The notes beneath the pieces are model-generated. The model was not told the origin of the DNA, searched no databases, and worked only from the letters and a program-made list of their open reading frames with translations. From Sorghum bicolor (taxonomy: Eukaryota > Streptophyta > Magnoliopsida > Poales > Poaceae): DNA of 64,000 nt. Each line of letters opens with the position of its first letter. Position 1 is the first letter of the stretch. Location: contig NC_012878.2 in the NCBI RefSeq assembly GCF_000003195.3, forward strand, positions 41,006,987 through 41,070,986. Direction: 5' to 3'. Of the stretch, positions 43,712 to 54,430 are shown in pieces. The translations under genes and the position numbers were made by a program.

Positions 43712-46621
43712 TGTAACACCCAAAAATTGGTTTTCATAAAATAGGGTTTAATTTGGAGTTATTTAAGTATTTTGTGAGCATTCAATTTAGCACCTAAATA
43801 ATTTTTGTTGAAATTAAAATCCATCATAAGGTTAGGAACATGCTTTTGCATACATGCTAGTCTTTCTTTCATTTTTGTACTATGTAATTTTGTTTAAATT
43901 CAGATCTGAATTCAATTTCTATTTGAATAAGCTTTGGAAAACAAAATAGAAAATAAAAAAGAAAAGGAAAAGGTGTTTGGCTCTCTGTATTTGGCCTAGT
44001 GCCCAGTCGGCCCAGCACCTAGTCAGCCAGCGACCGGACTATAGTGAGCAGCTGGCCCGCCCATGCCTTCCTCTCCTTTATCTCACTGGCAGCCGGGCCC
44101 CATGTGTTAGTGTCTTCTCCTCCACCTTTCTTTCTTCCCCATCGCACGAGGACGAGCCGAATTCAATACCGGCAGCAACCAACCCTGATTCTTTCGGGAT
44201 ATTCATTCCCTTGCGTGCTCAACCGACCCTTATAGAGGTTCCGAAGTTGCCCAGTGTTACTTTTCCCATCTATTCGATACCGAGGACACCCTAGCCTGGA
44301 GACGAATCTTGCTGAAGTGGTGCGTCCGCCTGCCGTCACCACCGCCGTCAACCATTGCTTCCCGACCATTGTAATCCACTTGCCGAACTTCGTGATGTCC
44401 TTGCTGAACCGCCGAACCCTTTCTTCCTCCTTTTCGTGCTTCTAGTGACTCGCTAACCTTTGCTAAACCCCTGTAGGAGCTCCGATTCCACCTTTGTTGC
44501 TGCAAGCTTTCTCTACTCCTTCTCGGTCCAAGCAAAGCTCTTAGGTGAGTTTGGGGTATGCTCCTCCGCCTCCCGGTGGTTTTTCTTTGCTGTTTGGCAC
44601 TCAGAAACACCGTATCAGCGATCTCTAGTGAGGTTCACCCATGGCGCCGCCTTGCCAGAGTCCACCGCCGGCCGACCCGACCCCTCCAATCCCTATCGAC
44701 CTTTCGATCTAAATTCCACGGTCGAGATTAGAATGCAACCTTTCGTAGCCAGTTTTGTTAAACAGACCCTGGCCTTTTTGGTTATAGAACCTATGGTCCT
44801 TCGCGCTCCCACGGGTTTACGTTTTTCAATACTGAAAACGTATTTGTCTCGGTTTGATTTTTAAGATACGCTTTTCATTATCTATAGTTTTGCCACTGAA
44901 TTTATATTGCTTATAAAATGCTTCTTTTAACTCCATTTTAATCCATTCAAATTGTGTTAGATTCACCTTTGCAAGATCTATATGTTAGTATCATTGTTTC
45001 ACCAGTTTGCAACTTTTTAATCTCGTGGTACTACTTAATTAATTATATTTCTATAGGAAATATTAGAATATCCACAACTTCTTCGTTTTAACTCTGATTT
45101 TTGTGATCTTTACGTTTGTGTGATCGTAGCGCTGTGTGGAATGTTTTTATAAACTTTTATATTTGTTTTATTACTATTGGTGTACTGTTCTAATTATAGC
45201 TTGTTTGCTTTGTGTATGATTGTCTCCAATTGCTTGTGTGTTGTTGATTGATGATCGAGTAAAGATGGTGAGCGGTACGTTGGTGATCAAGGCCTAGTCT
45301 TTGAAGACTAGTAGAAGTTTTAGGAAAGCTTTGATCAAGACAAGTGTAACTTGGGACCATCCTTGTTACCTACACACTCATAATTATACATATATCATAT
45401 GCATGTGTCCACCTTGATGACCTTAGTAAAATCATAGATGTTTGATATCCTGAATACCTTGATACCTTTTTGGATGTGCATTAGGGTAGCATTTTGCTAT
45501 GCTGAACTTATGACCATAATCTTGTAACATGAATAATAGAATATGCAATAAACACTAAAAGATGCCTTTTAGCTACATGAACAAGGGTGAGAAGAGCTCT
45601 AGCTTTTGCTGGTTGATCTTGACCCTCCAAAAGGACTTATCCCGTGTCAAAAGCTAGGACAATTTATGCAACCATAAGGGCTATATGGCTCTGGCTTTAG
45701 CTCAGTATGAAGATCTTTTCTATCTTGTTAGAGGTTACCTGAAAGAGCACTAGAGGGCTTGCCGTTCTGGGTATAGTGCGACCTCTGTCCTTATGTGTAT
45801 AGGTTGCATGTCATTGTGTCATTTGGAAGGGGGCTCTATATCTATGCGCCAATTGGAAATCTTGCAGCCCTAACTTATTAGGCAAACTTTTGAAAGGCTT
45901 CATAGTGAACCCTGTCGACCTCCCTAGGAATGGGGTCAAGAGACTTGCTACCTCGGGCGAAAGGGTAAATCATGACTCATGGGTACGCAAAGATGTACAA
46001 CCTCTATAGAGTGTTAATAATCTGGTATACTAGCCGTGCCCATGGTTATGGGCATCCCGAAAAACTAACGGAATAGATGGACAGTGATTATTGATGATAA
46101 TGATGATGAATGATGGTTAATTATATTATTTATGTATTATTCTTTATTCTTATATCCATTGATCATGTGGTTATAGGATTAAATATGCTACCTTGATATT
46201 TGCTATCCAATGATGAACATGCTATATATATATAAAAGCTAAATGCAGTCAAATCAATGTCATCTAATTGAGCCTCATGAACCGCTGGTTATATTTTTTT
46301 GAGTACGATATGTGCTCACTCTTGCTATTTCACAACACCTTACGAAATGCAGATAAAGATGATTGGAATGAGGATTACCATTATGAGAACTAGGTTTGGA
46401 GTCAACCAGTCGACATTTTGTCCCTGTGCGGTGCTTCCTCGAGGGTTTCTTTAGTAGAACTATCTTTATTGTTTAAGACTATGTGATGAATATTTATTCG
46501 TTATGTAATAAACATTGTGATGGTACTATTTGAGATTTGTCTACTTATGTGTGCGACTATTTTTGGAATGTACATGAGTCTTTTATGCATCCTATTTTGA
46601 TCTTGAAATTTGGGTGTGACA
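43712..46621 (+). repeat. Solo LTR (Tekay-like), 2.9 kb, target duplication AATAT
   Basis: Begins TGTAACACCC at 43712 and ends GGGTGTGACA at 46621, flanked by AATAT on both sides (43707-43711 and 46622-46626). No primer site, polypurine tract or internal region is present, so it is a solo LTR left by LTR-LTR recombination. It splits the RNase H of the Tat-like remnant. GC-rich frames at 43977-44864 are in the LTR and have no known domains. Strand cannot be fixed with certainty. Confidence 0.9.
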
Positions 46622-49394
46622 AATATAGCCCAGCCAAATAAGAAAACTCACGTTTGGCTTAAATTTTATGCAAATGCAATTTTAATCGGCTTGATGTCTC
46701 AAATAGCACCGTTGTAAGAAATAATGATTATGCCAACACCTTGGCCTTTTTTGCAAGCTAATTAATCAAATTGTCACATCCATGAAGTAAATCAAGATGC
46801 ATATATCATGCCCCCTAGGCCTGAAAGCCATCAAAGTGAAATCCATGGGAGCTTTCTAATAGCATGATGGTTACAAGTATTCATCGGCTATATTTTACAC
46901 TAAGGGCGATATCAAAATATTGGTCATATGAATTCATCCACAAGAGCATGCATAACCAAAATAAATATTCTGGCTCTTGATCATTGATAAGCAAAATAAT
47001 TTGGCAACCATCCATAGCATAAAGATCCATACCAAGGACCAAAATAAGGAGCTAATGGATAACCATGCATACTAGGGGATGAAGTCCACATAAGCATATG
47101 CAGAGAGTATGGATGATGCCACAACCACTAATTTTGATATTTGGTGCAAACCTCCAACTTGACAATTGTTTCTTGAATCTTCTTCTCTCATTTGCCTTTT
47201 GTTGCACCACTTTCTTGAACACCATCCTTCTGAGCTTGAATATTTCCTTTAGGAATCCATGCAAAGTCTTTCTCTTTTAGCTTCTTTGCACTAAGCTTCT
47301 GCAACTTCTTCCCTTGCCACTTTGGTAAACTAATTGAGTATTTGGTTTTATTTCAGTTTTAGATAGTGGCAAATCTTTCTTTATTTTGGGCACTTTCATC
47401 TTCTTTGGTTTAGATTTGGAACCTATAATATCAATAGATGTTTTTTTTCATTTCTTTGCCATCAATAGCCAGATTTTTTAGCAATGTAATCAGCTTTTTA
47501 ATAGTTAAATTCAGATATGAAATTTCCTTTTTTTGGCCATCATACTTCCCATGTTAAATTTGCTTTACCACTTTCTGCTTCAGTTGAGCTTTAGACCAAT
47601 TTTGATCAATGGTCTTTATAAGAGGATGATCTCTCTAAATGTTACATATTGTGGGTTAAAATATGATGGCACATGTGCCTCCTGATCAAACCAGCTCCAA
47701 GATGAATAAGGATGAAAATAAATGGGTTGTGGTACATATGACATGGGAATGGGATTCAATATATTGCTGCTACATGAGATCTATTTGCCAATTCCACTCT
47801 CGAGACTTGTGCTTTGGAGGCAATTTTGATGATTCAACTTTTTTTGATCGATTGGTGACATTTTCCTCAGCCATCTTCTCATATTTAGCAAGATGTTTCT
47901 TTAAGCTAAGCTTTGGCCTTCTATTCTTTAGCTTGTCGCAGCCCTTACCTTGATCAGCTGTATGAGCATCCTCCTTATCTTCATCTTGATAGATATGCTT
48001 CAAAGGAGAATCCTTGGTCGATTCCTCTTAATCAATGGGATCAATCGGCCTTTGCTCTAGTTGGAGAGATTTCACCTACCCCTAAGTCACTTCTAGAATT
48101 ATTATCACTTTGCTATCCTCTAGATTATCTTTAAATTGTAATTTTTGGACAACAACTCTGTCTTCAATTGAGGGTTTTATATCTCTTTCTTAGTCATTGG
48201 AGCCTTGAGCTTTGAGTGAATCGACTAATACAAGTCGATTCAAAATTTTTTTGCCATCAAGACCAATTCAATCCAATTGGTTTATTTGTTGAGCTCTAAA
48301 AAATCTCAATCGTCCATTATCAATGGCCGATTGGATCACTTGACAAAACATATTGCAATTAGAAGTATTATGATAAGAAGAATTATGCCACTTGAAATAT
48401 GTAAGCTTTTGTAAGTTTTGAATAGATGACAAACCATTGTGATCAATGATTCTAATAAAATCATTATTGAGCAAGATATCAAAGACATGATCACAAAAAG
48501 TAAAGTCAAAGGTATACTTTGATTTTCTTAGCCAATTCTTTTGTGGGATCAGCTTTAAGGCTAGGCAAACGAATGGCTCAGATTTGACATCAATCCATTC
48601 GGCCACACTTTTGCAATTGCTTCTAAGAAGTTTTACCTTTAATAAACTACCACTATTGGCCTTACCATATCGAACAATGTGCTGGCTGATAGAATCTAAA
48701 TTTACTTTATCATCAACAAATAATTTGTTATTCTCAATCGATCTATTACAACTATTAGGAAGGATATCTCTGTTAGGTGCTAAAATTGATACAGTATGAC
48801 CTCATTGGAATTTAAGCAAAACATTTGTATTTTGTATTTGCATGATGTTGCTCTTCATCTCTGGAACATGATCAACAATAGATGTCGAATTCTCCGAAGA
48901 CACATCAGGGACTGCTGAAACCGAGAAAGTTGACTTAGCGGACTGGAAGTCAGCTAGGGCCCAACTTGGGCACTAGCAGGGGTAGTCGGCTTGGCTAACT
49001 GTGAAGTCACCCTAGCCGACTCATGGCAGGTAGTAGAGGTAGTCTGCTTGGTCGACTAGGGAGTTTGTCTAGCCGACTTAGAGCAGGCAGGAGTCAACTT
49101 AGCTAACTTCAAAGTCAGCTTGCCAATTCTGGGTAGGCAGACAGTGCTCCTTTGTTGCTTATAGGGGCTTGATCTCCATGAATGATGTGATAATCATTAG
49201 ATAAATGTATAATCTCTTTGGCTCATAAAAAATTAAGTCTAGCTATTTTCTTGCGCTTCTTATGCTTTTCTATAGAAAGACTTATTCTTTGAGGTGTGAT
49301 TGATTTGGAAAGGATATTATGTTGTTCAGCTTTTGTAGCTGAACCTTCGCTTACATCTGAATCAATTCTTTATTTCATGCCCACTGTTGACGGT
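46622..49394 (-). pseudogene. Decayed Tat-type gypsy gag and RNase H start
   Basis: Minus-strand 48606-48268 encodes a gag segment ending in a CxWH-type site typical of this group (TYFKWHNSSYHNTSNCNMFCQVIQSAI). 48003-47770 gives a lysine-rich segment like the gag-protease linker (LSLKKHLAKYEKMAEE). The RNase H start near 46650-46800 is only faintly readable. Reverse transcriptase is missing: too little sequence remains between 47770 and 46800. Much of 48610-49390 shows repeated GTCGGCTTGG/AGCCGACT boxes. Confidence 0.65.
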
Positions 49395-51273
49395 TGTTGG
49401 GTATTCTTAACATCACTACCAAAAGTAGACAGTTTTCTAATTCTGATAACGGTGCCAAAAATGCCAAACCTATCTCCATCGCCATCGGCATAAACACACC
49501 ATCGCCCGTAAACCTAATCACGTTCAACCTTTCCTTTATCGGCAACTATTCTCATCGGCAACTCATCCTGTAAACCACATACTGCCATCTTATTCTGCCA
49601 TCCTGTACACGTGCCCAAAAACGGTGTCAACATTAACATCATTACCAAAAGTAGACTTAGTTTTCTAATCCTGATAACGGTGCCAAAAATGCCAAACCTA
49701 TCCCTCATACCACTTAAGCCAAGTTGTCATCCCCAGCATGACATGAGAGACGCGGTATTGAAATATGCAATTGCTCATCTAAATAAATAATGAATGGGAT
49801 CTGCAAGCGCACAGATTAATACCGATGTAGCATTTTAACCGGAAAGTATTGCACGTATCGTTATTTATATTTTTACCGCTGGGAAGGGATTAGTAATCAT
49901 CAATGTTGATTATAGAATGGAATATGAGATTGAGTATCTATCATTGTATGTATAATTGAGAACATTTATCTAACTCTTTCATACAGGGATAAGTGTCACA
50001 TAAAGGATATATAAAGTAATGAATATTGACAAAGATAATTAATCTGATCAGCATAACTTAGCCACATATAAATAAGATAAGCACCTCAATTAGATATTCT
50101 AGAAAGTCATTAGCATGGAATTAGAACAAACTACAAGAATATTTCCTAAGTTATTCTCAACTATATAGTCTAGCATTATCATAGTTAGTGCAAGCATACT
50201 TAGCAATCATTGTGAGACAAGACTACGCCCATGCATAGTGATATTAGCAAGAAATATGAGAAACATAGCAATCACTCCCCCGTAATAATGTTGCTCTGCC
50301 AGCCCAATACACGAGAGGGGGACTATATAAGAATCAATGAAGTTGTCACTATCACGAACTACCCCACGATCTGGCATATTGGATACAATCGCAGATAAAT
50401 ACGGTATAAGCACCACACCTACACAATATCTATCATTTACCCATGGATCCAATGGATAAACGCTATACGATCCTAAACATGTATATAGATCCAATCTAAC
50501 TAAGCCAAGTATATAACTATGATAAACTAAGAACAATATAATCTTGAGTATAAACAAGTAGAGCAAAGTCATAAGCAATATATTGAAGTACAACAAAGTC
50601 ATATTCATAATATTGAAGAACAAAGATGAACAATTAGAAGAACAATTAGAGAATTACCAAGAATCCTCTTGACAGATCCGGAAACCAATCGAAGATTGAC
50701 TCCTAGTTCTAATCCTATGTAGCTATGCTAATCTAGATATCTAATTGATGTGGTGGCTCTAGGCTTGATCAGAGGCTTCTTCTCCCTTGAGGAATAATGA
50801 ATTAGGCTTGAGAGGATCTCTCCTCCAGGGGCCAGGGGGTCTGGTTTTGTAGTCCCTCCAAGTGAATATGAGCCGTTGGATCAAACCGACATTGCTTGAA
50901 CGGTTATCCTTGATCCTTTAGGTCGGTGGAGATTGATCCCGAAAGATAGTTCTGATTGGACTCTTCAGGGGGGCGGGCGCCCTGGTCACCTGGGCAGGCG
51001 CCCAGAGCCAGGCTCCGTTTGGCCACCGCTTCCTTCCCGTGGCGTCTGGAGTCTTCTAGATGTAAGATAATTGCGCGGCACGTTGATATCTCTATGTAAT
51101 CCCGACATGTGGGCCTTTCTTCCATATTTCCTGATAACCCCCTGTAGAAATAGACAAACACCAAAACTCGTGGAATTCTGTCAGATAAAACCCCAAGTCT
51201 AGATGTTGATTTCATTTGGATCCTTTTCTTTATTTATTTGATAATTAAATTTGATACTTAAGGACCGTCAACA
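49395..51273 (-). repeat. Chimeric LTR related to the nested gag-only element
   Basis: Minus-strand LTR of the 30458-32119 family: outer ends TGTTGGGTATTC at 49395 and GTCAACA at 51273. About 80 bp of its terminal sequence occurs twice (49395-49475 and about 49634-49710), separated by about 150 bp (49476-49628) that reads, in reverse, TGTTGACACCGTTTTTGGGC, the start of a Tat-type LTR. Flanking pentamers do not match. The TATA position is mutated to TACAAAA. The LTR frame 50623-50207 is the same AT-rich frame as in the other copies. Confidence 0.75.
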
Positions 51274-51367
51274 GTACTACTAGAGCCTCTCCCTTGCTTC
51301 GGGTATGGACTCAAGTGAAGACTGCTGGAAGTTAGAGATCTTCCCCCTCAGAGCACTGGTCCTGCTC
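51274..51367. other. Short unassigned spacer
   Basis: 94 bp between two related LTRs in opposite orientation. No feature recognised. Confidence 0.4.
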
Positions 51368-52687
51368 AACAACAGTCCTTAAGTACCAAATTTAATTATC
51401 AAATAAACAAAGAAAAGGATCCAAATGCAACCAACACCCAGACTTAGGGTTTATCAGACAGAATCCACGAGTTTTGGTGTTTGTCTATTTCTGCAGGGGG
51501 TTATCAGGAAACTTGGAGGAAAGGCCCACACGTTGGGTTTACATAGATATATTAATGTGTGCGGCAATTTTCTATCATCTAGAAGACTCCAGAAGCCACA
51601 GGAACGAACAGGAGGCTAAGCAGGCCCGGGGACTGGGCGCCCGCCCTCCCCCCATGGGTGCCCGCCCAGGTGTCTCGGCCAATCAGGCCCCGCCTCGCGG
51701 ATCATGCTCCACCGACCTAACGGATTAAGGAAAACCGTGCGATTAAGGTCTGTTTGATCCGACGGCCCACATTCATTTGGAGGGGCTATATAAGCAGGCC
51801 CCCTGGCCCCTGGAGGAGGCACCTCTGAATCCTTATTCATTATTCATTGACAAAGCAAAAGCTAGGGTTTGGAGATGAGAGCTCTCCTCTCATCTCTAAA
51901 CTAGAGTAGATCTAGATAGTAGCGAGATGGAGAGCGAGGGAGGGTTGGAGTAGAGGCCGGCCTGTCGGTTCTTCCTCCGGTTGTACTTCGCCATGATCAA
52001 GCTCTAATCAAGCTTGCTGATGGGATGACTCCGGTAATCTACTTCTATTTCATTATGCAATTACTATCCATGGATGTTCTGGTTCATAACTCTTTTGAGT
52101 ACTTTAATCTATAGGACGCTATAGGTGAGAGTTGTATATAGGTGTAAGCGTGGTGCTTAGGCCTAGATTACTTATGGATATCCCCTGTTAGCCGAATCAT
52201 GTGGTAGGCCGCGTAGGTGACAGCTACCTAGTCCTCTGTAGTGCACCTCCCGTTAGCAGGACTGGTAGGAGTCCTCGACCTTAGGTATAAGCATCCTCTG
52301 TGTTGTTTTATACTTATGGTACGCCACAGACAGACATACCCCTTTGAAGTAGAGAAACCCTAGTTATCCTCTCTATTCTCCTATTATCGCCCGTATATTA
52401 GATTGCTCTACTCTATATTCCCCCATTATCATTTTACCTTTAATATTGTTCTTATTCAATTCTACCATCTTTCCTATTTACACTTACCTATCTATCTTGG
52501 TTAAGTTAGAGTGTAGTTGGTTCTCCCGTTTTCCTGTGGATATGGTAAAACCTTTAACCGGGTAAAAGCTACAACGGTATCCGTGCGCTTGCGGATTTAT
52601 CTGTGTGCGTATAAATACCATAGTACACTCTAGTGCCATGCTGGGGATGACAACCTAGTATTCAAGTGGTGTTAGCAAGTGTCAACA
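51368..52687 (+). repeat. 5' LTR of the second gag-only element
   Basis: The first 130 or so bases resemble the 30458 LTR (AATTATCAAATAAACAAAG, CACGAGTTTTGGTGTTTGTC), then diverge. TATATAA at 51787-51793 follows GGGCGCCCGCCC-type boxes at 51635-51668. It ends GTGTCAACA at 52687. The extreme 5' TG is damaged. Confidence 0.8.
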
Positions 52688-52694
52688 AGCTTTT

Positions 52695-52712
52695 TGGCAC
52701 CGTTGCCGGGGA
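52695..52712 (+). other. Primer binding site, tRNA-Asp
   Basis: TGGCACCGTTGCCGGGGA, one mismatch from the 18-base tRNA-Asp complement seen at 32128. Confidence 0.85.
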
Positions 52713-52930
52713 AACGGTTGCTGAGTTGACTATAAACTAGCTTAATGTTTTTTTTCAAAAAAATATATATAAAAAAATATTTTCCTTTTATCCTTTGCCT
52801 CATCTCTGCTATTCTTTCTTCTTATCTAATCCTTGATCTCTGGTCTATCATTAAGGCAAACATGTCTATCTATTAGTTTAATAGACCTACAGGCACACAT
52901 CTCGAACCACCAAAATCTTCAAAGCCTAAC

Positions 52931-54430
52931 ATGACATCTAGTTTTGAGATAAGCCTAGAATACATAGAATTTGTTCAAAAACAACCTTTCTCAGGAGAAG
53001 GTGAGGAAAACCCATACACACACCTAAGAGAGTTTTATCGAGTCTGTGACCTCCTTCGTATTGAAGGCATGTCCGATGAGACCCTTAAATGGAAGCTCTT
53101 TCTGTTCTCTTTAATGGGAAAAGCTAGAGATTGGTATAAACTCAACATAGGAAGTGCTCATGGAGATTGGAAGGAGCTATACAATAGTTTTCTTTTTAAA
53201 TATTTTCTGATCTCCAAAGTGGTGGATCTTCGGATCGAGATTCTTTCTTTTAGACAACTAGACGAAGAATCTCTTGGCGAATCATGGGACCGCTTTATTG
53301 ACCTTACTCTCACTGGCCCAAATCTTTCTATTCCAGAAGAAGTTCTTCTAATTCACTTTTTTAAGGGCCTTAGTAGGAAAAATAAGCAAACCCTTAATGC
53401 GGCCTCTGGAGGATCCTTCCACCACCTGTCCGCTAGTGAAGCTTGGAATTTGATTGATTTAATGAGCGGATAGTCTGCTAGCATTTATATCCCTGACAAA
53501 GGGAAAGAATCAGTTCCTAGACAAGAATAGGAAGTTTCGATAGCCAAATTACATCCACTTCAATCCTAAACTTTAGGTATCGATCCTAAACCATCAATTC
53601 CCCAAAATTCTCCAAGGGAGGAAGGAATTTTGACCTTAAATCTTTTAGATGCTGATGGTTTAGACTTCTGGTTCCATAAGAGACCTTCAAGTAGGGATAA
53701 TTCAAATCCTAGCAATAATGGTTCTCTTAGAGAATGTCCTGGTTCCTGTTATGAAGAAGTTAAGGATGACATATCAAGTGAAGGAGAGCTAAACCATATA
53801 GAAGATTCTATCTGCTCCCCTTCCATGTTCACAAATTATAAATCCATACTTGACCTTAGAGACCCCTCTTATCCCTCTCCTTTTCAGTCTCATGATGATC
53901 CTAGCAATCCATCAAGACAATCAAACCATAGGAGTCATAATGACCATGAGGATGACATGTCAAGTAATGTCATAGAAGGAGAGCTAAGCCATATGGAAAA
54001 TTCTAACACCTCCCGTTTCCTGATCACAAGTTCTAAATGGCTAGACTGTATAGAATGGATGGACAAGGAAGAAGCCTTAATGGATTCTGACTTTGGCTCA
54101 ATTTCAAATGGTGAGTTCTTGACTCCCTTTGAAGATGAGATTCATCCAACTACAAAAGAGGACATAGGCGAGACCAATCCAAGAGAAACTCCAAACATTC
54201 AGATTGGAGACAAAGATAACATTAATGAGCATGGAATTTATTTCATAGCCACTTCGTTTACTCCATGCTCATATGCAACATCTTCCCAATATATTGGTCT
54301 CTCCAACATCACCACCTTTGAGATCTCCAACCCCCTCTTCCTTTCTATTATAAAAATTTTAAAAGGGCGGTTGTTGATGCATATGTCTATAATAAATATT
54401 GCAGATCTCGTTGAGTTGATCTTGATATAG
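52931..54430 (+). pseudogene. Gag of the second gag-only element
   Basis: One frame with TAG 53471-53473, TAG 53528-53530 and TAA 53567-53569 before the final TAG. The N-terminal part is a retrotransposon gag (capsid) domain: YTHLREFYRVCDLLRI, FLFSLMGKARDWY, FFKGLSRKNKQTL. The rest is acidic and serine-rich with two EGELxHxE-type repeats. No zinc knuckle and no protease DTG or IILGRP motif is present, unlike the 32435 polyprotein. Near the 3' end a second frame (YKNFKRAVVDAY near 54350) looks more protein-like, so a late frameshift is likely. Confidence 0.75.

Noticed and set aside
43977..44864. Frames in the solo LTR
   Set aside because: Inside a clearly bounded solo LTR, serine/proline-rich, no domain.
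51274..51367. Target duplication joining the two opposite LTRs
   Set aside because: Flanking bases do not match and the spacer has no recognisable origin, so no shared insertion event is claimed.
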